Source: Porites lobata
Taxonomy: Eukaryota > Cnidaria > Anthozoa > Scleractinia > Poritidae
Direction: 5' to 3'
DNA: 64,000 nt
NCBI GenBank assembly: GCA_942486035.1
Contig: CALNXK010000036.1
Location: 423,501-487,500, forward strand
Shown here piece by piece: positions 52,901 through 56,690 of the stretch; position 1 is the first letter of the stretch; each line of letters opens with the position of its first letter. Under the pieces are notes generated by a model. That model saw only the letters and a program-made list of their open reading frames with translations, did not search any database and was not told the DNA's origin. The translations under genes were made by a program, and so were the position numbers.

Positions 52901-53821
52901 TTAAGGGACAAGACTTTGGAAGGCAAAGAAATGTCAATTAAGATTTCAGGGGTTAAAGAAACCATTTATAGGAACTTGTTTTTCTTCTTGTATGTGACCT
53001 ACCTCGATACGTGTTCGAAGACAGCATCTGTGTTGCCTCTTGCATGTCGAGAACTTTGTCATGACAAAAACGAAGACCACTGCTTGGAATACCTGAGGAC
53101 AGACTTAAGTATACAATGCCATGATTCTCGATACAACAATTTGGCTATAATAGCCTACCTGTCTACGGTATACGTGCTTGCCCTCCCTGTTGCCACATTT
53201 ATTATTCTTTGGAGAAAACGCAAGGACATTCTCATGATGGCAGATGGTGAAGAGGGCGATAATCAAAGATTAGGTTCGGAAGTAACGATGGGACTGCAAT
53301 TTCTCTTCGAAAACTACAAAGGTACTTCGTGGTATTGGGAATTTGTAGAAATGTCTCGAAAGGTGATCATAACATCTGGCTTGATTCTCATTGGACAGGA
53401 AAGCAGGTCCTATATTGGCCTGGCATGGGTTATTGCCGGCATTTATGGTGTGTTTTTCGCCTGGAATCATCCCATACAGGACGCGTTCGAGAATCGATTA
53501 ATGACCACTTCTGTAGCTGTCACTGTTTTCAACTTGGGTATAGGGTCTGTCAGTAAGATACCCTCTGAAAATGTGCCCACGTCAACAGATTCGTACTTAG
53601 ACACCTTCACATTCAACATTTTGATTCTTGGAGCTAATACTTTGGTCATCGCACTACTTGCATGTAAGTTAGTTAGAAGTCGTCACTTTCGTTTAAGTAA
53701 GCCTTATTACACTGCTCATTATCCTGGTTTCCATATTATCAAACAACTAAGAATGTTTCTAGTCCCCTATAGACACGAGGTATTTCTGTATACCAGGGAT
53801 CTCATCTCTTCAGCGTTATAA
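16634..53821 (+). CDS. CUB-Ig-LRR-ephrin-like Cys-rich multipass receptor, 29 exons
   Basis: I rebuilt this gene from 29 GT-AG exons totalling 4389 bases (1462 aa plus stop); every junction is in phase. Order by residue: signal peptide 1-22; CUB 23-139; Ig-like 140-221; Cys-rich LRR N-cap 221-260; 17 LRRs of 24 aa each 261-669; four atypical LRR/C-cap exons 669-779; ephrin-receptor-like (GCC2/GCC3) modules about 825-891; a further Cys-rich/EGF-like region 892-1022; about nine hydrophobic segments near 1026-1047, 1068-1090, 1131-1157, 1180-1203, 1237-1260, 1310-1321, 1326-1345, 1357-1373 and 1391-1413. The extracellular part suggests protein or ligand binding at the cell surface. The membrane part resembles TRP/Flc-like multipass domains of cnidarians and protists, by memory of the family only. 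Function is unknown; adhesion, immune recognition or channel roles are inference. No disabling mutation was seen. Confidence 0.83.
16780..16930 (+). repeat. Degenerate tRNA-derived SINE (intron 1)
   Basis: It begins CCGGGTTACCTCAGTTGGAC with an A-box and a CTGCTGAGCGGAAGTCGTGA segment typical of tRNA-derived SINE heads. The B-box is decayed. Confidence 0.45.
17540..17702 (+). CDS. Receptor exon 2: N-terminal half of CUB domain
   Basis: Acceptor CTTTGGCAG, then ECGSILNNTLRSPRYPMEYP, NNLDC and KITFKDFLLED, the classic CUB opening. The donor TG|GTTTGT is weak but gives the phase 2 needed, and the junction creates the conserved Cys (TG+T) before YGEVYEDYVKI. Confidence 0.8.
17790..17965. repeat. 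Small inverted-repeat unit (intron 2)
   Basis: AGTTCGTCTGTTCAG and CTGAACAGACGGACGGAAC face each other, with further AAGTTCGTC/GACGAACTT matches. It is a possible MITE. Confidence 0.45.
18418..18605 (+). CDS. Receptor exon 3: C-terminal half of CUB domain
   Basis: Acceptor ATTTTCAG, then YEDYVKIADEN, IGLFCGKS, ARITFHTNQAEGRRGFLLLF, matching the second half of a CUB domain (DYVEI...FCG...F.SD....GF). Donor A|GTAAGT, phase 1. Confidence 0.85.
18772..19110. mobile_element. MITE copy B (intron 3)
   Basis: TTTACACTATACCGAATAGC with GCGCCGGCACCAAAA matches copy A at 11640-11893 on the opposite strand. No ORF. Confidence 0.55.
19238..19480 (+). CDS. Receptor exon 4: degenerate Ig-like domain
   Basis: Phase 1-1 exon of 243 bp, as usual for Ig domains. 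It encodes PAPVVRAFPGAKLRI, DSRILARGVSSVVILLHQ and DGNYSCMATNNYG. The DGNYSC F-strand motif is clear, but the partner Cys in strand B and the Trp in strand C are replaced (RILTSG; FVTLSK). Donor C|GTAAGT. Confidence 0.8.
19867..19987 (+). CDS. Receptor exon 5: Cys-rich LRR N-terminal cap
   Basis: Acceptor TTTTTCAG, then HCTSHCKLSINYRDYL, FECKTITSFAQVIECAPTI. The Cys spacing just before the LRR array fits an LRRNT-type cap. It ends AT|GTGAGA in phase 2, the phase used by every following LRR exon. Confidence 0.72.
20799..21102. mobile_element. 304-bp MITE with ~75-bp TIRs (intron 5)
   Basis: The left arm (TGTGTACGGGTTGGGCGACT through CAAATCGCTTCGTGTG) is mirrored by the right arm (CACACGAAGCGATTTGTCGC through GGTGTGTACC). 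Further internal GTTGCAGCAAC repeats. Four apparent ORFs inside are by-products of the palindrome. Confidence 0.8.
21199..21270 (+). CDS. Receptor exon 6: LRR 1
   Basis: 72 bp, phase 2-2, acceptor CATCCTAG, donor CT|GTAAGT. Core motif SNKIGELPEKAFTNLRHL. Confidence 0.82.
21915..21986 (+). CDS. Receptor exon 7: LRR 2
   Basis: 72 bp, phase 2-2, acceptor TTCGACAG, donor CT|GTAAGT. Core motif LDISNNAIPFLPEGIF. Confidence 0.85.
22940..24510 (+). repeat. Cluster of tRNA-derived SINEs (intron 7)
   Basis: Heads at about 22952 (GTGGTGCAATCGGCTAATCC ... GGTTCAAACCC) and 24044 (CAGTGGCGCAATCGGCTAGT ... GGTTCAAACCC). Each is followed by a TTATTTCTTCCTCGAACAAA / TTTCATCCTCGAATAAATT segment. The same segment also occurs at about 23850. 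A body block, TCTCGAG.TATC...TCTCACTTCGTGAAATAGCC, recurs at about 23765, 23893 and 24188. Confidence 0.65.
24620..24691 (+). CDS. Receptor exon 8: LRR 3
   Basis: 72 bp, phase 2-2, acceptor CTTGACAG, donor CT|GTAAGT. Core motif LASNNIAVLPEGVFANL. Confidence 0.87.
25303..25374 (+). CDS. Receptor exon 9: LRR 4
   Basis: 72 bp, phase 2-2, acceptor GTTCAACAG, donor CT|GTACGT. Core motif LDLSFNAISILPDGVFSKL. Confidence 0.87.
25787..26461. mobile_element. ~0.65-kb inverted-repeat element (intron 9)
   Basis: Inner ends TTTAGTATATACTAAAACAG and CACTGTTATAGTATATACTA are inverted. The left part also holds a CCGAGGTGGGGGTGGC block. No transposase ORF. Confidence 0.5.
26518..26589 (+). CDS. Receptor exon 10: LRR 5
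   Basis: 72 bp, phase 2-2, acceptor TTTCCGCAG, donor CT|GTAAGT. Core motif LKSNAITALPEIVFMNL. Nearly the same sequence as exons 11 and 12. Confidence 0.87.
27014..27085 (+). CDS. Receptor exon 11: LRR 6
   Basis: 72 bp, phase 2-2, acceptor TTCCACAG, donor CT|GTATGT. Core motif LESNAITALPEEVFAHL, a close copy of exons 10 and 12. Confidence 0.87.
27640..27998. repeat. ~210-bp tandem duplication (intron 11)
   Basis: About 27645-27790 and 27855-27995 share GTGCAATTTATAGCTTGTAT/GTACAATTTTTAACTTGTAT, ACATTGAAAG, AAAAGAAAG and TATGTGCCGATGT in the same order. A (GTGTA)n microsatellite is present in the first copy. Confidence 0.7.
28035..28106 (+). CDS. Receptor exon 12: LRR 7, weak donor with nearby decoy
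   Basis: 72 bp, phase 2-2, acceptor TCCAAAG, core motif LSSNAITALPEGVFANL. The in-frame donor is CT|GTTAGT. A better-looking GTAAGA starts four bases further on, at 28111, and would shift the frame if used. Confidence 0.82.
28224..28498. mobile_element. 275-bp MITE (intron 12)
   Basis: ACAGCTATTTCGAGAAAGGT at the left is mirrored by ACCTTTCTCGAAATAGCTGT at the right; the arms extend about 60 bp through CAATCCCGAAAGG/CCTTTCGGGATTG. Confidence 0.78.
29051..30917 (+). pseudogene. RTE-like LINE reverse transcriptase, 5' truncated and frameshifted
   Basis: A 526-codon open frame (29051-30631) encodes a non-LTR reverse transcriptase: LPKKGDLGDTGNY, LTFVDFSKAFDSVHR, GVLQGDTLAPFLFIIALDYA and the active-site box DFADDLALIS, with an RTE-type AECWTMT C-terminal part. 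The frame shifts near 30595 and again near 30822; the other frames continue HWCRKKDE-type sequence to about 30917, where a (GCAA)n tail begins. The endonuclease is absent, so the copy is 5' truncated and dead. It lies in sense orientation in receptor intron 12. Confidence 0.88.
30981..31180 (+). repeat. Copy of the 5.4-kb dispersed repeat family
   Basis: TTCTGAAGTTCAAAAGCCAA and CACTGCCGTCAATCATCTTA match both arms of the element at 5391-5693. It lies between the RTE-like copy and exon 13. Confidence 0.6.
31442..31513 (+). CDS. Receptor exon 13: LRR 8
   Basis: 72 bp, phase 2-2, acceptor TATTCACAG, donor CT|GTAAGC. Core motif IESNKITVLPERVFSSL. It sits between an RTE-like LINE upstream and a jockey/CR1-like LINE downstream. 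Confidence 0.86.
31540..34143 (+). pseudogene. Jockey/CR1/L2-like LINE, 5' truncated, at least two frameshifts
   Basis: It starts within the end of an AP-endonuclease (ATNEFINALFSHF, SATQIDNIFTNN, DLSDHLPIFTLC), then the reverse transcriptase (KSFNANKAPGHDNI, ADDPTLFSNYRPISILPAFS, GVPQGSILGPLLLIIYINDL, LLFADDTRIFCS) and a C-terminal part to 33957. The frame shifts near 32600 and near 33412 (A-run). A 3' UTR with an AAATAAATAAAATAAAA tail ends about 34143. Sense orientation in receptor intron 13; it starts about 30 bp after the exon 13 donor. Confidence 0.88.
34223..34294 (+). CDS. Receptor exon 14: LRR 9
   Basis: 72 bp, phase 2-2, acceptor GATTTTCAG, donor CT|GTTTGT (weak). Core motif ISSNEITGLPERVFFSL, closest to exon 13. 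Confidence 0.85.
34720..35585. repeat. Two successive tandem duplications (intron 14)
   Basis: First unit, about 34720-34935 and 34945-35200 (share GAAGCAAATATTG, AATTTTCT, GGTTAAAA, TTTTCGGATT, AATGTGATGGA). Second unit, about 35262-35400 and 35415-35585 (share AAAACTCACGTTCCCC-like, ATGACTGAATAGATA-like, TTTTTAATGTATCTA-like blocks). No coding sense. Confidence 0.6.
36228..36299 (+). CDS. Receptor exon 15: LRR 10
   Basis: 72 bp, phase 2-2, acceptor CTTCTGCAG, donor CT|GTACGT. Core motif LSSNNITFLPKRVFSNL. Confidence 0.86.
37107..37178 (+). CDS. Receptor exon 16: LRR 11
   Basis: 72 bp, phase 2-2, acceptor TTCCTTAG, donor CT|GTAAGC. Core motif LGNNNITTYHESVFANL; the usual LP is replaced by YH. 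Confidence 0.85.
37647..37946. mobile_element. 300-bp MITE with nested internal palindrome (intron 16)
   Basis: Ends AAGTAGGTTGAGTTT (right end, read inverted) and GGTAGGTTGAGTTTGATCGT (left); inner arms GTCCTGAATAGGACTG/CAGTCCTATTCAGGAC, and a GAAGATGACTACCGCACAGG block present in both orientations. Confidence 0.8.
38064..38135 (+). CDS. Receptor exon 17: LRR 12
   Basis: 72 bp, phase 2-2, acceptor TCCTACAG, donor CT|GTAAGT. Core motif LHSTNITVLPERLFYNL; the usual SN is ST. Confidence 0.85.
38296..38606 (+). repeat. tRNA-derived SINE dimer (intron 17)
   Basis: An A-box head GGCTCGTTAGCTCAATTGGT lies at 38442. Two copies of the SINE tail (TATAACTGCGATGATCTTCT ... CATATATGATTTTCATA) flank it at about 38310 and 38505; the first copy lacks its own head. 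The B-box of the second copy appears lost. Confidence 0.65.
38771..38842 (+). CDS. Receptor exon 18: LRR 13
   Basis: 72 bp, phase 2-2, acceptor TTTTAATAG, donor CT|GTAAGT. Core motif LSSNKITTLPEKLFANQ. Confidence 0.85.
39746..39817 (+). CDS. Receptor exon 19: LRR 14
   Basis: 72 bp, phase 2-2, acceptor CATTCACAG, donor CT|GTATGT. Core motif LWSNKITRLRESIFVNL; the usual P of LP is R. Confidence 0.84.
40940..40971 (+). repeat. Poly-G run of 32 bases (intron 19)
   Basis: An uninterrupted G run follows GTTAGGGT. It is capable of G-quadruplex formation in the sense transcript. Exact length is liable to assembly error. Confidence 0.9.
41125..41196 (+). CDS. Receptor exon 20: LRR 15
   Basis: 72 bp, phase 2-2, acceptor CGAATGCAG, donor CT|GTAAGT. 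Core motif IYNALEVLPARIFSNL. Its start is less LRR-like (LRMIYN), but phase and length fit. Confidence 0.8.
41900..41971 (+). CDS. Receptor exon 21: LRR 16
   Basis: 72 bp, phase 2-2, acceptor GTTGCAG, donor TT|GTTAGT (weak). Core motif LTSNSISFLPVGVFQGL. Confidence 0.83.
42200..43010 (+). repeat. Degenerate (GGTCATTTT)n minisatellite (intron 21)
   Basis: About 0.8 kb is built from 9- and 18-bp units of GGTCATTTT/GGTCGTTTT type. Long frames of Val/Leu/Ile on plus and Thr/Lys/Asn on minus are products of the repeat. Confidence 0.8.
43197..43432 (+). mobile_element. LINE-like 3' end with (ATTC)n tail (intron 21)
   Basis: A T-rich 3' UTR-like stretch is followed by GGTAAATAAAGTTATTCATT and ATTC repeats. 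No coding remains. Confidence 0.45.
43512..43583 (+). CDS. Receptor exon 22: LRR 17
   Basis: 72 bp, phase 2-2, acceptor GCATTGCAG, donor CT|GTACGT. Core motif LMDNNISHISEETFKWNPAL, nearer the generic extracellular LRR type. Confidence 0.83.
44118..44131. repeat. (AT)n microsatellite
   Basis: A short TATATATATATAT run in intron 22. Confidence 0.6.
44334..44435 (+). CDS. Receptor exon 23: extended LRR
   Basis: 102 bp, phase 2-2, acceptor CCTTTTAG, donor AT|GTGAGT. LLSGNRLKVLPRKAI, then a Gly/Asp-rich insert (GFGPYDFGFGDVDSAV) that breaks the 24-residue period. Confidence 0.78.
45067..45147 (+). CDS. Receptor exon 24: LRR
   Basis: 81 bp, phase 2-2, acceptor TAAACAAG (poor pyrimidine tract), donor CT|GTAAGT. 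Core motif FSDNPIETIEPEAFNISLSF. Confidence 0.78.
45519..45796. mobile_element. 278-bp MITE with ~75-bp TIRs (intron 24)
   Basis: AGCCTGAGAAAACAGC at the left and GCTGTTTTCTCAGGCT at the right are exact inversions; the inner GCGCAGAAATTCCATACTGA/TCAGTATGGAATTTCTGCGC arms are also exact. Confidence 0.85.
45927..46001 (+). CDS. Receptor exon 25: atypical LRR
   Basis: 75 bp, phase 2-2, acceptor TTTTTCAG, donor AC|GTAATG. LYFLRTRLKRFSLNSFVGLT keeps the hydrophobic spacing but lacks the Asn. Confidence 0.72.
46554..46625 (+). CDS. Receptor exon 26: last LRR-like unit
   Basis: 72 bp, phase 2-2, acceptor CTTTTTCAG, donor CT|GTCAGT (weak). LLDKRRLRTLKFSLND, then KIRCTIYL. The single Cys may belong to a C-cap. 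Confidence 0.7.
46797..47063 (-). repeat. Full-length-looking tRNA-derived SINE (intron 26)
   Basis: On the minus strand it starts GGAGCAAGGGTGGCACAGTG (A-box), has GGGTTCAAATCCC (B-box) about 47010-46998, a body, and ends in an AAATAAATAAAT-like / (TTTATTTA) tail at about 46797. Both Pol III boxes are intact, so it is among the younger repeats here. Confidence 0.75.
47546..48870. mobile_element. Composite element with two ~405-bp tandem units (intron 26)
   Basis: Units about 47850-48257 and 48258-48690 begin with the same TTATTCGGTCAAAACTAAGA, then GCACTGTAAG, and stay alignable throughout. The outer parts carry inverted GTAAATTACGGACC / GGTCCGTATAGCAAGTTACG type blocks (about 47575-47680 and 48758-48785). 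No transposase ORF. Confidence 0.6.
48961..49169 (+). CDS. Receptor exon 27: linker and first ephrin-receptor-like module
   Basis: Acceptor TTCAATTGCAG, phase 2 in. A Pro-rich linker (ANPPVPRLFLP) leads into CPVGTFSNSSNQGTEGCTPC, the GCC2/GCC3 or ephrin-receptor-like Cys motif. Donor G|GTATAA, phase 1. Confidence 0.82.
49180..49375. mobile_element. Near-perfect palindrome (intron 27)
   Basis: CCTAGGTCGGTCTGTATTGG at 49236 is mirrored by CCAATACGGACCGACCTAGG at 49335, with GAGAAACTGTGCCC/GGGCACAGTTTCTC and a central GACCGTAGGCCGAGGGCGG. A related fragment is at about 58660-58690. Confidence 0.78.
50776..51060. mobile_element. Foldback element (intron 27)
   Basis: AATAGCATGATTAGTAG near 50778 faces AATCATGCTATT near 50927; AATACCACGAGTGATATTT faces AAATATCACGAGTGGTATTT. 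Confidence 0.7.
51158..51283 (+). CDS. Receptor exon 28: second ephrin-receptor-like module
   Basis: 126 bp, phase 1-1. The acceptor CTTCGACAAG continues G-GFYSDEVGYVGRSCKKC, then PNGSFVGPDEAPGTQAADC and KTCPLG. Donor G|GTATGT. Confidence 0.84.
52104..53821 (+). CDS. Receptor exon 29: Cys-rich region and multipass membrane domain
   Basis: Acceptor TGTTCGCAG joins G-TKSDSFAG. Cys-rich part: ACSCLEGHYRVDMFDQCRKC and CEEGYSGPLCSVCTKGHY (EGF-like). About nine hydrophobic segments follow, with conserved-looking intracellular or loop motifs (KIKIAIGFYQVTNGLLQAF, IKWPGSM, YKGTSWYWEFVEMSRK). The open frame runs to TAA at 53819-53821 after a basic tail. Two internal phase-1 donors, GTAAGTT at 53664 and GTAAGC at 53697, could splice to the exon at 54407. 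The multipass domain recalls TRP/Flc-like families; a channel function is not shown. Confidence 0.9.
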
Positions 53822-54406
53822 TCGCTTGTTCCATTTTTGTACCTGGGTGTCATTTATGTATCTCTGATACATGTATTTTTAGCCGTAAAAGTTTTCATAC
53901 CGTGACCTCAGCCAGGGCCAGATGAATCGGACCCCTCAATTCGGAGATCTAACATTAGACATCTGTGGCCCTACAACAAACAAATTGTTGCTGTTAAGAG
54001 GGATTTGCTGTTTGCCAAGGAGATACGGCTACACATTCTTCAGCAATGGTTTCTCCTCTAGTGCCATTAAACTGATTACAGTCAAAACGGTATAACGAAA
54101 GAGGGTCAGGAAGAGAGAGGAAAGGTCCAAGAGAATAAGTACATGGCCATTTAAGTTTTGAATTTTGTGCTTTTGTTATTTTTCTTTTTGTCGTTATTTC
54201 TTGTGTTTTCTATTTTTGTAATTTGCCTTCATAAGAGTGTCGCCTGGCTAGGTTTTTCTAAAAAATGTATGGCTGCTTTTTGATTATTTTAATTTAATTT
54301 TTTTGGCTTTCTATCATTATGTTTTTCATAAAATGTACAACACTGTTTCAATAGACGAATAGACATAGTCGAACAGGCCACTAATGTACCCTGTTGCCTT
54401 TTCCAG
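53822..54406. other. 3' UTR of the short isoform / last intron
   Basis: No coding sequence. A T-rich tract precedes the acceptor at 54406. I saw no clean AATAAA here; CATAAAATG near 54329 is a weak candidate. Confidence 0.4.
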
Positions 54407-54966
54407 TTGAATATTTTCTGCACCTATATGGTTACCTCAAGGAGTGGCGGAAAAATCCACAATGGTCATTTTCGTGCTGTTTGGCTTTGGTTCTTCCCCT
54501 TATCAGTTTGCCTGGAGATATCACTGGTCTGGCCAATGCAAACATGATACGTGACCAGCTAGACTCTGGAGATGTTGAACTACCTACTCTATCCGGTGCA
54601 ATGCAAGACAGTGGGGCTCTTGATGTCAGTCTTGAAGAAGGTGAAGACGATGGTGAAAACCTGCAAGAAGCACAGAACGAAAATGAAAGTGACGTTGGGT
54701 CCCAGACTGTAAAGAAAGAGGAAAATTTATCAGTAGATAGTGCACATGATAGGGTACCGAGACAAGGTGATCTGAAAACAAAGATGAGGACTCATAACAT
54801 TACCCATCGAGCTTTTGGGACTAATGACGTCAGTAGCATTGATGTTACAGCACATTGCAGATCAAATAAATGCAATCAAGAGTCGCAAACAGAGATTTCT
54901 ACTATCTTCTTCATTTCTCAGTTAGGAGTGAAGAAGCCCTTTCCGAAGAATACGGCCGTCTTGTAG
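54407..54966 (+). CDS. Alternative last exon: acidic cytoplasmic tail
   Basis: Acceptor TTGCCTTTTCCAG is strong. The open frame runs 186 codons to TAG and is in the phase (1) of two donors inside exon 29, giving tails of 1596 or 1607 aa in total. It encodes YFLHLYGYLKEWRKNPQWSF, a short hydrophobic patch, then an acidic Ser/Glu/Asp-rich region (SLEEGEDDGENLQEAQNENE). Continuous coding potential in AT-rich DNA supports a real exon. It may be the main rather than the alternative terminus. Confidence 0.55.
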
Positions 54967-55518
54967 TCATCTGTAAGTGCAATTTGTCAGGGGAAAATTA
55001 TAACTTCATATAACAAATACCTCATTAACAGGCTAACTTGTAGTTATACCTTGACCTGCCTTAAAAATATGTATTATTCCTTCTATACATTTAACTTGCG
55101 TCATCCAGGACTCGAAATTAAGGTCATGGGGTACACTGACCAGAGGGTCTCAATGGGGTGGTCGCTTTTACGGCTATCGGCTAAAACTTTGGCTCTTTTA
55201 CGGCTATCGGATAATTTTTTTCAGTTACGGTTAACAAAAAAAGTTAAAAATCAACTTCTTTTGTTTCAAAAAGTTAAATATTAATTAACCTGTATTTTTT
55301 TGAATGAGGGTCTGCGGATCATCTCGGGATGAAATAAGCTATTCTTTTGAAAACTTTTAACATTTGACAGATCATACTTTTTATAAAGTATTCCACTTCT
55401 CATATTATTTTACACATAGAAATGTCAATAGTCAATTTAAAAATAATCTTTGTGAAAAAGCAAAAGCAGACACGCGAACGCCAAATCAAGGCCGCGGCGC
55501 GACATTCATTATGACAGA

Positions 55519-55812
55519 AATGGCCGTTTTCACACTAGAGAAGGATTATTCGTGTGAGACGGGTTATCCGTTTGATGATTCTCGTCAGATAGGTAATATG
55601 TCTTAATTTGAAAATGGAATAGTTTTAATTTTGAATGAACAATCCGCCTGACTTTCGAAGACGGTATTATCCGTTCCAGATAGCCTGTGTACAGCCGCCC
55701 CCTCCCCTCAGAAAAAATCGTAGAAGGGGTGTCTGTGGGGAGGACGCGACTGTACACAGGCTAGTCTCAGACCGAGATGATCCATTTCTAGCCATAGTGT
55801 CAAAACGGCCAA
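55519..55812. mobile_element. MITE with a second MITE nested inside
   Basis: Outer TIR ATGGCCGTTTTCACACTA (left) versus TAGTGTCAAAACGGCCA-type (right). The inner unit, about 55681-55765, has ends TAGCCTGTGTACAG/CTGTACACAGGCTA around CCGCCCCCTCCCC. Confidence 0.65.
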
Positions 55813-56039
55813 TAACAAAATTCCCGTGTGCAGTGTTTTTAATGATTGCGAAGGACTGTACGGAAAGATTGTCTGCCGTTGCCTCGTCCCGTAGGCCGCA
55901 TTATTCCGCACGGCTAATGCCTTTCGGGTCACGTGGTCCGAGCGAGTTCGCCACCGAAATGCCTTGACCGAAATTGTGTGGGTAGACGCCGTACAGGGAC
56001 TAGGCATGGCAATGTCTACAGTAGCGTCGGAGAAAAACA

Positions 56040-56690
56040 GGGGGGGTGATGAATGGTCCATTAAAATTTTTAACTGCTCGCAAAATTTTAGCTTTGCTCG
56101 ATTTGCTCGCAAACTTTAAACGAGTGCTCGCTTTTTCGTGCTCCCCAAATTTTTGCAGTTGTTCGCATGCTTGCTTAGGCTTGTCAGTATTGCTCAAAAT
56201 TTTGTAAACCCTTCTTTGGGTAAAAGTGAATGTAATTCTCTATTTAATTCCTATAAATATGACTATCAAGTTTAGTGGAAATGTACGCGATAAATTAGGT
56301 AATCCAGCTATATATGGTTATATATGGTTGTTCTTCCTGTGACCTTTGCTTTCTGATCCGTAAGAACACGTGCGTGATGAAGTGAAGCCAAAATGTGACG
56401 TCATTTGGCATCAAACGCGACTATAATTGGTTAGATCTCGACAAGGTGTCACTCAAACTAGCTTCAAAGAACTTGGTGCGCTCCAAATTAAAACCCCGTT
56501 TCATAATATTTTCTGTTTTATTTTAAAGAAAAGGATTTCCATATGGATTGCTGCAAGCGGAAAATATAAGAAGTGCGCGCTCCTCGCAAAGCAAATTTTT
56601 TATCTCTGCTCGTGTTCGCAAAAAAATCACAGTGCTCGCATGCTCGCGAATGCTCGCAAAGACCATTCGTGACCCATAACAGGGAAATGT
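56040..56690. mobile_element. Inverted-repeat element with GCTCGCAAA ends
   Basis: GGTGATGAATGGTCC at the left faces GACCATTCGTGACCC at the right. Both ends are made of repeated TGCTCGCAAA units in opposite orientation. No transposase seen. Confidence 0.55.
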
